Positions 18,837 through 27,116 of a stretch of DNA of 64,000 nt are shown here, piece after piece (the first letter of the stretch is position 1; each line of letters opens with the position of its first letter). The notes beneath the pieces are model-generated. The model saw nothing but the letters and a program-made list of their open reading frames with translations, did not search any database and had not been told where the DNA came from. Source of the stretch: Burkholderiales bacterium (GTDB lineage Bacteria > Pseudomonadota > Gammaproteobacteria > Burkholderiales > JAHFRG01); contig DATIXX010000074.1 in assembly GCA_035518095.1 (NCBI GenBank), positions 27,249 through 91,248 on the forward strand, in the 5' to 3' direction. A program made the position numbers and the translations under genes.

Positions 18837-19856
18837 TTAATGTTGCGAAAGTGCGCTGGTGAGAAGTTTCGCGGTGATGTCTACAATCGGAATGACACGC
18901 TCATAGGCCATGCGCGTGGGTCCGATCACGCCCACAGTACCTACAATTTGTCCATCCACCTCGTACGGTGCGGTGACCACGCTGCATTCATCGAGCGGCA
19001 GCAAGCCAGACTCGTTACCGATGAAAATCTGCACCCCGTGGGCGCGGCTGCTTACATCGAGCAGCTGCAGCAGCGCCGTTTTCTGCTCGAACAGATCAAA
19101 AAGCTTCCGCAGGTGTGCCATATTTGAGGATAAGTCCTGCACGCGCAGCAGGTTGTGTTCACCTGAAATAACATAATCCCCGGAGGACTCGGAGACTGCC
19201 TGGCTGCCTACATCCAGCGCTGCGGTCATCAAGGCGCTCATATCGCTGTGCAGCTGCTGGAGTTCTCGTTGGATGTGCTTGCGAATCTCTTCAAAGGTAT
19301 TGCCGGCAAAATTCTGGTTAAGGAAATTTGCGGCCTGGATTAGCTCGGCGGGTGAATATTTCTTCTCTGTGAGGATGATGCGATTTTGAACATCGCCTTC
19401 TGGAGTGACGATGATTAAAAGGATGCGCTTGTCGGATAGGCTTAGAAATTCAATATGCCGAAACGTGGCGCAACGGCGTTTCGGATTTACCACAACGCCG
19501 GCAAAATGCGTGAGATCCGAGAGCAAATGCGAGGCGGAATGCACTAGTTTTTGCGTATTGTCGGTTTGTAGCTGGCCTTCGAGCTGGCTGACTTGCGTAA
19601 CGTCGAGAGGTTTGATGGTGAGTAGCGTATCTACGAAGAACCGGTAGCCGAGCGCGGTGGGTACACGTCCCGCCGAGGTATGCGGACTGGCGATAAAACC
19701 CATGTCCTCAAGGTCGGCCATGATATTGCGAATGCTGGCCGAGCTTAAATCCAGGCCTGAATATTTCGAGAGCGCGCGCGAGCCGATAGGCTGGCCCTCG
19801 GTGATATAGCGTTCCACCAGAGTTTTAAGCAGGATACGGGCGCGTTCACTCAGCAT
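18837..19856 (-). CDS. hrcA: Heat-inducible transcription repressor HrcA
   Basis: Repressor that binds CIRCE operators (TTAGCACTC-N9-GAGTGCTAA). The 339-residue protein has the N-terminal winged-helix DNA-binding domain (about 1-85; [24 protein letters not shown]), a GAF-like dimerisation domain and the conserved [18 protein letters not shown] end. No CIRCE was found upstream of hrcA, grpE or dnaK, so its likely targets (for example groESL) lie outside the window. It is divergent from nadK across a 399-base spacer. Confidence 0.96.
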   Translation of the reverse strand: MLSERARILLKTLVERYITEGQPIGSRALSKYSGLDLSSASIRNIMADLEDMGFIASPHTSAGRVPTALGYRFFVDTLLTIKPLDVTQVSQLEGQLQTDNTQKLVHSASHLLSDLTHFAGVVVNPKRRCATFRHIEFLSLSDKRILLIIVTPEGDVQNRIILTEKKYSPAELIQAANFLNQNFAGNTFEEIRKHIQRELQQLHSDMSALMTAALDVGSQAVSESSGDYVISGEHNLLRVQDLSSNMAHLRKLFDLFEQKTALLQLLDVSSRAHGVQIFIGNESGLLPLDECSVVTAPYEVDGQIVGTVGVIGPTRMAYERVIPIVDITAKLLTSALSQH

Positions 19857-20009
19857 GACTGGAGCCTCAGATAAAGTTCATGTAACCGCGTTGCCGGCAG
19901 AATGGAACCGATGGCTGGGCGCAAGGCTTAAGCGAATAGTTAAGTAGAAGCCATTCGCGAGCCAAGCAACGCCGCCAGCGGCAAATTTCGCCGCAACCCG
20001 ATAGAACGG

Positions 20010-20100
20010 GGCTTTCCGTGCGTCAAACTTTGTCGCTCGTCGCTGGTGTGCAAACCCAGCACACCTCGCTCCTCGCTTCGCGTATGGCCCCCGGAAAGCC
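20010..20100. repeat. 91-base imperfect palindrome in the hrcA-nadK spacer
   Basis: The outer arms GGCTTTCCG (20010-20018) and CGGAAAGCC (20092-20100) pair perfectly. The inner arms GGTGTGC (20045-20051) and GCACACC (20059-20065) pair around the loop AAACCCA. Both half-arms are exactly 42 bases. Near-identical 12-mers, TCGCTCGTCGCT and TCGCTCCTCGCT, flank the inner hairpin as direct repeats. Apart from this and a minus-strand terminator-like hairpin, nothing coding is seen between 19857 and 20255. It resembles a REP-type intergenic element. Confidence 0.65.
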
Positions 20101-20184
20101 ATCCGTCGCGCCTGCGCGCTTTGTATCAGAGGTTCCTTAATTCTACACAAAGATGCGCGCTAAAAGTGGCGGAAAACGCGTTAA

Positions 20185-20213
20185 TGAAAAAAGCGCTTCT
20201 CCCCGGGCGCTTT
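20185..20213 (-). terminator. Terminator-like hairpin pointing toward hrcA
   Basis: On the minus strand AAAGCGC (20207-20213) pairs with GCGCTTT (20190-20196), and the second arm runs on into further Ts, six in all. The stem is only 7 base pairs with a 10-base loop. It could block transcription toward hrcA from the nadK side, or be a leader element. Its function is unknown. Confidence 0.4.
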
Positions 20214-20255
20214 GCCGTTCACACCTTACCCATCTTTTTATGGTTTAATTTGGGC

Positions 20256-21128
20256 ATGAACGATACCTTCAAAACCATTGCCCTCATCGGCAAATACAAA
20301 AGCCCGGAAATCGCCGGGTATCTGCAAACTTTGGCGCGCTACCTGACGGACAGAGGCGCCACGGTGCTGGTCGACCGGCTGACCGCGGCGCACCTCGAAA
20401 ACAACACTTATCCAGTAATGGCGCTCGAGGACATTGGCAAGCGCGCCAAACTTGCAATTGTAATCGGCGGCGACGGCACCATGCTGAATATCGCCCGTAC
20501 TTTTGCGCCCCACGACGTCGCCCTGGTGGGGGTGAACCAGGGGCGGCTGGGATTTCTCACGGATATTTCACTGGATACGATGCTCGAGACCATCGGAGCA
20601 ATCCTTGACGGTAACTATGTCGCCGAACAGCGCATGCTGCTATCCGCCGAAATATTCAGCAGCAACCAGAGCGTGCTGAAAGTGCTGGTCTTCAACGACG
20701 TGGCGGTGAGCAAGGGCGCGAAGGGCAGCCTGATAGAATTCGACGTCCATATCAACCAGCAGTACGTGTATACCCTGCGTTCAGACGGCCTGATTGTTTC
20801 CACTCCCACCGGGTCCACGGCATACGCGCTGTCGGCTGGCGGGCCGATCGTGCATCCGTCGCTGAGCCTGATCGCTCTGGTGCCGGTCGCTCCTCACACC
20901 TTGAGCAACCGGCCCATCATCGTGAGCGGTGAATCTACTGTCGAAATTCTCATGCACGATTCGGGCGACGCGCGTGCGCACTTCGACAGTCATTCGCATT
21001 TCGATTTGCGCGACGGCGACAAAATTCAGGTGCGGCGGGCCCCTGCGACGATCCGCCTACTGCACCCGGTGGGACACAATTATTACCACATGCTGCGTGA
21101 AAAGCTGCACTGGAATAAAACTTCATAG
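20256..21128 (+). CDS. nadK: NAD kinase
   Basis: Phosphorylates NAD to NADP. The frame is open from 20046, but homology begins at MNDTFKTIALIGKYKSPEI, so the ATG at 20256 was chosen; 290 residues, normal for the family. Motifs are GGDGTMLNIAR (about 68-78), NQGRLGFLTD (about 92-101) and TPTGSTAYALSAGGPIVHP (about 187-205). It is followed 2 bases later by recN, a conserved pair. There is no strong ribosome site. Confidence 0.96.
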   Translation: MNDTFKTIALIGKYKSPEIAGYLQTLARYLTDRGATVLVDRLTAAHLENNTYPVMALEDIGKRAKLAIVIGGDGTMLNIARTFAPHDVALVGVNQGRLGFLTDISLDTMLETIGAILDGNYVAEQRMLLSAEIFSSNQSVLKVLVFNDVAVSKGAKGSLIEFDVHINQQYVYTLRSDGLIVSTPTGSTAYALSAGGPIVHPSLSLIALVPVAPHTLSNRPIIVSGESTVEILMHDSGDARAHFDSHSHFDLRDGDKIQVRRAPATIRLLHPVGHNYYHMLREKLHWNKTS

Positions 21129-21130
21129 CT

Positions 21131-22807
21131 ATGTTGCAAGCCCTCACCATCCGCGATTTTGTTATTGTCGATACAATGGAGCTCGAATTCAAAGCGGGCT
21201 TTACCGTGTTAACGGGAGAAACCGGGGCGGGGAAATCCATATTGATCGATGCGCTGGCTCTTACACTGGGCGAACGGGCCGACGGTCTGGTGGTGCGTAC
21301 CGGCGCCGAGCGCGCCGAGATTGCTGCCGAGTTCGATATCGGTAACTTGGACAAGCTTTCCGCCTGGATGCGCGAAAATGACCTGGAAGGCGATTCCGGC
21401 GTTTGTTTGATGCGTCGGGTGATCGAAGCAAACGGCCGCTCGCGCGGATTCATCAACGGTCATTCGGCGACGGTGCAGCAGCTGCGCGAGGTTGGCGAGA
21501 AACTGGTCGAAATCCACGGCCAGCACGCACACCAGACATTGCTGAAGGCCGAATCGCAGCGTGAACTGGTAGACGCTTACGGCGGATTAAAGGAGCTGGC
21601 TTCGCAGGTCGCTGAGCATTTCCATCGATGGCAAAGCTTGCGCAAGCGGCGCCAGGAATGGGAGAGCAACGCCGCCGCCTTCGCGGCTGAACGCGAGCAA
21701 CTGGAGTGGCAATCGCGCGAACTCAGAACACTGAGTTTTTCACCCGACGAATGGCAAGGGCTGCAAGCGGATCATTCGCGTCTGGCACACGCGGCGGCTT
21801 TGCTGGAGGCTGCGGGGACGGCCCTTGGTGTTCTTTCGGAAAACGAGTCAGCGCTCATTCCACAGCTCAATTCGCTGATTTCCCGTTTCGGGAACTTGAT
21901 TGAGCACGACTCCGGCTTAAAGGAAGTTTTGGATATTCTGGAACCGGCGCAAATCCAGCTGCAGGAAGCGGTGTACAGCATTCGGCATTACCAGGAGAAA
22001 CTCGATCTCGACCCCGAGCGTTTGCAGCAAGCGGAGCGGCGCATGGAAGCGATTCATTCCGCCGCCCGCAAGTACCGTGTAAAACCGGAGGAAATTCCGG
22101 ATTTGTTGGGAAAATTCGAACAGCGCTTGGAGGAAATGGGCGGGGTCGGCGGAACTGAAGAACTGAAAGAGCTGGAACAATCCGCGAACAGCGCATACCT
22201 AGCCCACGCTAAAAGATTAAGCGCAGCACGCAAGAAAGCGGCAAAATCTCTGTCGCTGGAAGTCACCGAGATGATGCAGAGCCTTGCGATGAGCGGGGGC
22301 GAATTTTCGGTATTAGTGAATGCGCTCGAAGAAGGTTCGGCTTGCGGCCAGGAGCATGTGGAATTTCTGGTCAGCGTTCATAAGGACGCGCCTTTGCGGC
22401 CGCTCGCGAAGGTTGCGTCGGGTGGGGAATTATCTCGCATCAGCCTGGGAATTCAAGTCGCCACCAGCAGAATCGGGGCGGTGCCGACTCTGATTTTCGA
22501 TGAAGTTGACGCCGGCATCGGGGGGCGTGTCGCGGAGATCGTCGGCAGGCTGCTAAAAAGACTTGGTAAAGAGCGCCAGGTGCTCTGTATCACGCATTTG
22601 CCGCAAGTCGCGGCAGCGGGGGATCAGCAATGGCAGGTGAGCAAATCGTCGGTTAACGGCTCGATCCTCAGCCACATCGACGTGATGGATGAAAAGGCGC
22701 GCATCGAAGAGATCGCTCGCATGTTGGGCGGAGTCAAAATCACTGAAACTACGCGCAAGCACGCTGCCGAGATGCTCAATGCCATTGCCAGCGCTTCCAA
22801 ACGGTAA
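21131..22807 (+). CDS. recN: DNA repair protein RecN
   Basis: SMC-like ATPase for double-strand break repair, 558 residues. Walker A is GETGAGKSI near residue 35. The two coiled-coil arms span about 150-390 (many Glu/Gln/Arg heptads). The signature VASGGELSRISLGIQVA is near 430 and Walker B LIFDEVDAGIGG near 455. It lies 2 bases after nadK and is likely co-transcribed. No SOS box was recognised at the junction. Confidence 0.97.
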   Translation: MLQALTIRDFVIVDTMELEFKAGFTVLTGETGAGKSILIDALALTLGERADGLVVRTGAERAEIAAEFDIGNLDKLSAWMRENDLEGDSGVCLMRRVIEANGRSRGFINGHSATVQQLREVGEKLVEIHGQHAHQTLLKAESQRELVDAYGGLKELASQVAEHFHRWQSLRKRRQEWESNAAAFAAEREQLEWQSRELRTLSFSPDEWQGLQADHSRLAHAAALLEAAGTALGVLSENESALIPQLNSLISRFGNLIEHDSGLKEVLDILEPAQIQLQEAVYSIRHYQEKLDLDPERLQQAERRMEAIHSAARKYRVKPEEIPDLLGKFEQRLEEMGGVGGTEELKELEQSANSAYLAHAKRLSAARKKAAKSLSLEVTEMMQSLAMSGGEFSVLVNALEEGSACGQEHVEFLVSVHKDAPLRPLAKVASGGELSRISLGIQVATSRIGAVPTLIFDEVDAGIGGRVAEIVGRLLKRLGKERQVLCITHLPQVAAAGDQQWQVSKSSVNGSILSHIDVMDEKARIEEIARMLGGVKITETTRKHAAEMLNAIASASKR

Positions 22808-22865
22808 CTCATCATTCGCATGATGGATGCCAATTGCGGCAGGCTTGCATACCGTTATTTGAGTC

Positions 22866-23612
22866 ATGGATAGGGTAATCGTCATTACTGGCGCGGGTCG
22901 GGGCATAGGCGCTGCCACGGCACGCCAGGCCGCGCAGCGCGGCTACGCCGTGTGCGTCAATTATATTCATAACAGGGTCGCCGCTGACGCTGTTGCCGGT
23001 GCAATCAACCGCGCTGGAGGAAAAGCAATAACCGTGGCTGCCGACGTGGCTTCCGAATCCGAAGTAATTCGATTGTTCGAAACCGTCGACAAAGAATTGG
23101 GTCGCATCACCGCCCTTGTCAATAACGCCGGGATTTTGGAGCGGCAAATGAAGCTCGAGGATATGGACGCGGCTCGTCTAAAGCGCGTGTTTGCAACGAA
23201 CGTTACCGGGTGTTTTCTGTGCGCGCGCGAGGCCGTCAGGCGCATGTCCACCAAGCACGGCGGCGCGGGAGGAGTTATTGTCAACGTGTCATCGTTTGCA
23301 TCGCGCCTTGGCTCGCCGGGAGAATACGTGGACTACGCCGCCTCCAAAGGTGCGATTGATTCAATGACCATAGGACTGGCCAAGGAAGTCGCCGACGAAG
23401 GCATTCGCGTCAATGCGGTGCGGCCCGGTTTTATCTACACCGAGATTCACGCAAGCGGAGGGGAACCGAACCGGGTGGATCGCGTCAAGGAATTGGTGCC
23501 GATGAAGCGCGGTGGCACCGCTGACGAGGTGGCAAACGCGATTATTTGGCTGCTTTCTGAAGAGTCTTCATATACGACCGGTGCATTCCTTGATGTTACC
23601 GGAGGCAGATAG
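22866..23612 (+). CDS. Short-chain dehydrogenase/reductase
   Basis: A 248-residue classical SDR with the NADP(H) motif TGAGRGIG (about 8-15), the structural NNAG, catalytic Ser in VNVSSFASRLGSPG and YxxxK in YAASKGAIDSM. The C-terminal DEVANAIIWLLSEESSYTTGAFLDVTGGR is typical of 3-oxoacyl-ACP reductase or glucose 1-dehydrogenase-like members. It follows recN by 58 bases. The substrate cannot be assigned; no fatty-acid genes are nearby. Confidence 0.85.
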   Translation: MDRVIVITGAGRGIGAATARQAAQRGYAVCVNYIHNRVAADAVAGAINRAGGKAITVAADVASESEVIRLFETVDKELGRITALVNNAGILERQMKLEDMDAARLKRVFATNVTGCFLCAREAVRRMSTKHGGAGGVIVNVSSFASRLGSPGEYVDYAASKGAIDSMTIGLAKEVADEGIRVNAVRPGFIYTEIHASGGEPNRVDRVKELVPMKRGGTADEVANAIIWLLSEESSYTTGAFLDVTGGR

Positions 23613-23641
23613 CGCCCGATGCGGCTGGCGGTCAAATTATT

Positions 23642-23670
23642 TTGACAAGCAGATCATAAGTAGGCACAAT
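23642..23670 (+). promoter_or_regulatory. Candidate promoter of the cold-shock gene
   Basis: Perfect -35 TTGACA (23642-23647), 17-base spacer, -10 CACAAT (23665-23670). It predicts a leader of about 119 bases before the ATG at 23796, the long 5' UTR usual for cspA-type genes. The leader holds a 7-base-pair hairpin, CAAGCCT (23730-23736) with AGGCTTG (23756-23762). Confidence 0.65.
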
Positions 23671-23795
23671 GCCGCACGTTTAGTTTCAAGTTTTGAGAGT
23701 CTGAATTGGTTGTTAATTTTCGTTCTTTCCAAGCCTTGAGATTTAGACATTAACCAGGCTTGTCCTGTTTTTTCAATTTAACTAAGGAACGTAAA

Positions 23796-24002
23796 ATGGC
23801 AACCGGAACTGTAAAGTGGTTTAATGACGCGAAGGGTTTTGGATTTATAACCCCGGATGTGAGCGGGGAAGATTTATTCGCTCACTTCTCGGCAATCAAC
23901 ATGCAGGGCTTCAAAACCCTTAAAGAAGGGCAGAAAGTGAGCTTCGAAATCGTCGAGGGAAACAAAGGCAAGAAGCAGGCGGCCAATATTCAATCCGCTT
24001 AA
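23796..24002 (+). CDS. Cold-shock protein, CspA family
   Basis: A 68-residue single cold-shock domain (OB fold) that binds single-stranded RNA and DNA. RNP1 is KGFGFITPD and RNP2 is DLFAHFSAI. The ATG at 23796 follows an AAGGAAC ribosome site. A further in-frame upstream codon at 23760 would add residues foreign to the family. The long leader suggests post-transcriptional thermoregulation, as in cspA. A strong terminator follows. Confidence 0.96.
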   Translation: MATGTVKWFNDAKGFGFITPDVSGEDLFAHFSAINMQGFKTLKEGQKVSFEIVEGNKGKKQAANIQSA

Positions 24003-24026
24003 ATCTCTCAAGCATTTCAGCAGTAA

Positions 24027-24058
24027 GAAGGCCGGGTTAATTCCGGCTTTCTTTTTTT
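24027..24058 (+). terminator. Intrinsic terminator of the cold-shock gene
   Basis: Stem GAAGGCCGG (24027-24035) with CCGGCTTTC (24043-24051), one G-U pair, loop GTTAATT, followed by seven Ts (24052-24058). A textbook rho-independent terminator 25 bases after the stop codon. Confidence 0.92.
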
Positions 24059-24236
24059 GGTGGAGCGGAGGGTCTTTGCTACCCCCGTAAGGCGCCAGGT
24101 CACGAATCTAAAATGGGCAAAGTAAAGCGAGCACAGTTTAAGCGCGCAGCGCGAGCCCGAGTTTGGGGGCCTTTTTTTGGCTATTCTTTGTGGGCGATCT
24201 AAGAAGGAGTAACCAGCCGTAGGTCTGCCACCCGCG

Positions 24237-24665
24237 TCAGGAAGTCCTGTACGGGCAATCGGGTTTGGTGCAGTCGGCGTAAAGATGAAGCGAATGCTCA
24301 TGGATGGTAAATCCCCGTTCCTCGGCAATTTTGATTTGGCGGCGCTCGATTTCGTCATCGAAAAATTCTTCCACGCGCCCGCATTGTATGCACACCAAGT
24401 GATCGTGATGCCCGCCCTGGTTCAATTCAAAGACCGCCTTGCCGCTTTCAAAGTGGTGGCGTATCAATAGTCCCGCCTGCTCGAACTGCGTAAGCACGCG
24501 ATATACCGTAGCAAGCCCTATATCCAGCCCCTCTTTGATCAGCACTTTATAAACGTCTTCCGCCGTCAAATGGCGTACCGAGCTGTTTTCGAATAAATTG
24601 AGGATTTTAAGGCGGGGCAGCGTGGCCTTAAGGCCTATAGTTTTAAGATCGCTTGGTGAGCTCAT
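24237..24665 (-). CDS. fur: Ferric uptake regulator
   Basis: Iron-dependent repressor of 142 residues. The N-terminal winged helix includes [15 protein letters not shown] and [12 protein letters not shown]. The metal sites include the [16 protein letters not shown] stretch (about 87-102, with a CxxC) and [16 protein letters not shown] near the end. It is divergent from bamE, the conserved proteobacterial arrangement. Its own promoter overlaps a 7-base palindrome, but no classical 19-base Fur box was recognised. Confidence 0.96.
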   Translation of the reverse strand: MSSPSDLKTIGLKATLPRLKILNLFENSSVRHLTAEDVYKVLIKEGLDIGLATVYRVLTQFEQAGLLIRHHFESGKAVFELNQGGHHDHLVCIQCGRVEEFFDDEIERRQIKIAEERGFTIHEHSLHLYADCTKPDCPYRTS

Positions 24666-24698
24666 GATTTCGCTGCATAATAGGAATCCAGATGGGCT

Positions 24699-24727
24699 AT
24701 TATAGGCTTATACAGCTCCCTGGTTAA
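24699..24727 (-). promoter_or_regulatory. Fur promoter
   Basis: On the minus strand TTAACC (24722-24727), 17 bases, then a perfect -10 TATAAT (24699-24704). The predicted start is near 24692, leaving a leader of about 27 bases before the fur ATG at 24665. A perfect inverted repeat ATAATAG-N13-CTATTAT (24677-24703) overlaps the -10 and the start point and could be an operator. Confidence 0.65.
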
Positions 24728-24741
24728 ACGGTAATTTTCTG

Positions 24742-26079
24742 ATGCGCTTCGCTATTATCCTGCTCGTTTTGTTCCTCGCCGCGTGCTCAGCGGAAACCCT
24801 GGTGACTCCTTACAAGATTGATGTGCAGCAGGGCAACGTTGTGACCGATGAAATGCTGAGCAAGATTAAACCCGGGATGACCAAGGCCCAAGTGCGCTAT
24901 GCGCTTGGTACGCCGCTGATTGTGGATCCCTTTCACGCCGACCGCTGGGATTATGTATACCGCATGAGCAAGGACGGCAAACTCCTCGATCAAAGCAGGC
25001 TTACGGTGGTGTTTGAGGGCGATCAGTTAAAAACCATCGAGGGAGCGGCGATACCGCCCAGCGATAATGTACCGGGTTCGAAATTTTGGGCGCCGAAGGC
25101 TGTTCCTGCCTTGGCGTCGGTTCCCGAACAGTCAAACCCAGACAAACGGCCCACGCTGGATCTGAAACAAGTGGAATCTGATCTTGGCGCAACTCCGCAG
25201 ACGGCGCCGGTAGCGACAGAAGCAGCCAAATCGCCAGCTGACCAAGGCCAGGCGGAACAAGCGAGCCAAACGCAGGTGATAGCCGACGGGCAATCGGCAC
25301 AGCAGCCCGATCAGACCCAGGCCGACGAGACAAACGAGGCGCAAGCGCAAAAGCCCAAGAGGAGTTTTGGTGAACGCTTCATGCGGTTACTGGGCTTTGG
25401 CAAGAAGGAAGAAACACACGGGTCTCAAGCCCAAGAAAAATCTGAGGCAAAATCTGAACAGCAATCTGATCAGAGCCAAGCTGAGCAAACAAACCAAGCG
25501 CTAATGGAGCAACCCAAGAGGAGTTTTGGCGAACGCTTCCTGAGTTTGTTTGGCTTTGGCAAAAAAGAGGAGAAAACGCAACAGGCAAAATTGGAAGAGA
25601 AACCTGAAACGCAATCCGAGGCGCAGCCTGAATCGCAGCCGGACGCGGAACCTCCGACCAACACCGTGGTGAACGCAGATCGCGAGCCTCCGCCAAAGCG
25701 CAGTGTGGGTGAGCGCTTTATGCGCTTGATTGGCTTCCGGGGTCACGAAAACGACGAAGATCCGGCGCCACCCGTGCACACCGAGGTCGATAACAGCGTT
25801 CCCACCCTGAGCAGCTTAAGCTTCAAGAGGGTGTGGCGGCAGATCCTGGGTATCGAGAGCGAAAGCGACAGGGAGCAAGCTGCTGCTGCCGGGGACATTG
25901 AGCCTGGTGAAAAAGTAAAGACCGCCCCAAAGGGCACGACTTGGCAGCGCTTCAAGCGGCTGATCGGTATTGACAGTGAGGAGACGGAAACAACCTACAC
26001 GGTGGATGAACCCCAAAATACGCAGACGGACAAGAAGGCAAAACCCGACGCGGCCGACTCGGGTGGGGCCAAGCCGTGA
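24742..26079 (+). CDS. bamE: Outer-membrane assembly lipoprotein BamE with long repetitive C-terminal extension
   Basis: Residues 1-110 are a normal BamE: signal peptide with lipobox LAAC (Cys near 15), then VTDEMLSKIKPGMTKAQVRYALGTPLI and WDYVYRM. The protein is 445 residues instead of about 110-150. The extension is Gln/Glu/Ala-rich and carries five copies of a basic amphipathic unit: PKRSFGERFMRLLGFGKKEE (residue 205), PKRSFGERFLSLFGFGKKEE (258), PKRSVGERFMRLIGF (318), FKRVWRQILGIESESD (361) and WQRFKRLIGIDSEETE (401). BamE stabilises BamD in the beta-barrel machine; the role of the extension is unknown. There is no frameshift, and codon use looks like that of the neighbours. Confidence 0.93.
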   Translation: MRFAIILLVLFLAACSAETLVTPYKIDVQQGNVVTDEMLSKIKPGMTKAQVRYALGTPLIVDPFHADRWDYVYRMSKDGKLLDQSRLTVVFEGDQLKTIEGAAIPPSDNVPGSKFWAPKAVPALASVPEQSNPDKRPTLDLKQVESDLGATPQTAPVATEAAKSPADQGQAEQASQTQVIADGQSAQQPDQTQADETNEAQAQKPKRSFGERFMRLLGFGKKEETHGSQAQEKSEAKSEQQSDQSQAEQTNQALMEQPKRSFGERFLSLFGFGKKEEKTQQAKLEEKPETQSEAQPESQPDAEPPTNTVVNADREPPPKRSVGERFMRLIGFRGHENDEDPAPPVHTEVDNSVPTLSSLSFKRVWRQILGIESESDREQAAAAGDIEPGEKVKTAPKGTTWQRFKRLIGIDSEETETTYTVDEPQNTQTDKKAKPDAADSGGAKP

Positions 26080-26198
26080 AACGCCAGGGGTGGCGTGCAT
26101 AATGGTATAGGCAAAGCGTTTCCCCGCCTTTATACGCTACAACTATAAAAGGCCGACGCAAAAAGTCGCCTGAGACGCCGAATAACATAATAATCATC

Positions 26199-27005
26199 AT
26201 GACCAAGCTAAATATTGCAGTTGCCGGCAGTTCCGGCAGAATGGGCCGTGCGTTAATAGAAGCGGTGCTACAGGCAAAAGATCTGCGCTTGCACGCGGCG
26301 TTCGACATTTCCGGCAGCCCGTATCTGAAAAAGGACGCAGGCGAGCTTTGCGGCATGCCGAGCAACGTACTTATCACCGACGATGTTTGCGGCGGGCTCG
26401 ATGGAACCGATGTGTTGATAGATTTCACCCGTCCCGAAGGTACGCTAAAACATCTGGAACTTTGCCGGACCCGCGGAGTAAAGATGGTGGTTGGCACAAC
26501 CGGACTGACTTCGCAGCAGGAGCAGAAACTCAGCAGTGCGGCAAAAGACATCGCATTTGTATATGCGCCGAACATGAGCGCCGGGGTAAATCTGGTTTTC
26601 AAGCTCCTGGAGACTACCGCAAAAACGCTGAACCAAGACTATGACATTGAAATTATCGAAGCGCATCACCGTCATAAGACCGATGCGCCTTCGGGCACCG
26701 CTTTGCGAATGGGAAAGGTGATTTCGGAAACCCTGGGGCGGGATCTCTCCAAAGCGGCAGTCTACGGCAGGCATGGAATGACCGGCGAGCGCTCTGCCTC
26801 CGCCATTGGTTTTTCTTCAGTACGCGGCGGTGATATCGTTGGCGACCACACCGTGTTGTTTGCCGGCAGTGGAGAACGCATCGAAATTACCCATAAAGCG
26901 ACCAGCCGCGGCACGTTTGCCGCAGGCGCATTGCGCGCTGCGCGCTTCCTCAAGGACAAGAAAAACGGACAGTTCGATATGCAGGATGTACTTGGCCTGC
27001 GCTAG
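26199..27005 (+). CDS. dapB: 4-hydroxy-tetrahydrodipicolinate reductase
   Basis: Lysine and diaminopimelate pathway reductase, 268 residues. The nucleotide-binding N-terminus is [18 protein letters not shown]. The catalytic stretch [16 protein letters not shown] (about 154-169) contains the His pair and the Lys of the signature. The standard order bamE-dapB-carA is kept. Full length. Confidence 0.97.
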   Translation: MTKLNIAVAGSSGRMGRALIEAVLQAKDLRLHAAFDISGSPYLKKDAGELCGMPSNVLITDDVCGGLDGTDVLIDFTRPEGTLKHLELCRTRGVKMVVGTTGLTSQQEQKLSSAAKDIAFVYAPNMSAGVNLVFKLLETTAKTLNQDYDIEIIEAHHRHKTDAPSGTALRMGKVISETLGRDLSKAAVYGRHGMTGERSASAIGFSSVRGGDIVGDHTVLFAGSGERIEITHKATSRGTFAAGALRAARFLKDKKNGQFDMQDVLGLR

Positions 27006-27014
27006 CAGCCCGCG

Positions 27015-27043
27015 TTGATAGGCGCTTGCTGATAGCGTATAAT
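27015..27043 (+). promoter_or_regulatory. Promoter of carAB
   Basis: TTGATA (27015-27020), 17-base spacer, perfect TATAAT (27038-27043), just after the dapB stop. The predicted start is near 27050, only about 6 bases before a strong leader hairpin. Confidence 0.82.
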
Positions 27044-27055
27044 TTTGTAGCTTGA

Positions 27056-27089
27056 GAAGCGGGATGGGCGCAAAGCCCGTCCCGCTTTC
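27056..27089 (+). promoter_or_regulatory. Leader hairpin at the 5' end of the carA mRNA
   Basis: A 14-base-pair stem: left arm 27056-27069 (GAAGCGGGATGGGC), right arm 27075-27088, loop GCAAA, with two G-U pairs. No T-run follows directly, so it is not a standard terminator for the carA message. It sits at the very start of the predicted transcript, 28 bases before the GTG start. It may stabilise the mRNA or take part in pyrimidine/arginine control; it could also serve as the dapB 3' end. Confidence 0.6.
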
Positions 27090-27116
27090 CATATCCACCT
27101 GCCGTAGGAGTTTTTT

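Noticed and set aside
17041..20255. CIRCE operator for HrcA
   Set aside because: Looked for TTAGCACTC-N9-GAGTGCTAA in the spacers upstream of dnaK, grpE and hrcA and found nothing close.
20046..20255. 70-residue N-terminal extension of NadK
   Set aside because: The open frame continues upstream, but the residues are low-quality and overlap the palindrome; conserved NadK starts at 20256.
24120..24180. Second terminator after the cold-shock gene (GCCC...GGGGC then Ts)
   Set aside because: Stem is only about 4 base pairs with an unstable loop, and a strong terminator already lies upstream.
24666..24741. Classical Fur box between fur and bamE
   Set aside because: No match close to GATAATGATAATCATTATC; only an unrelated 7-base palindrome is present.
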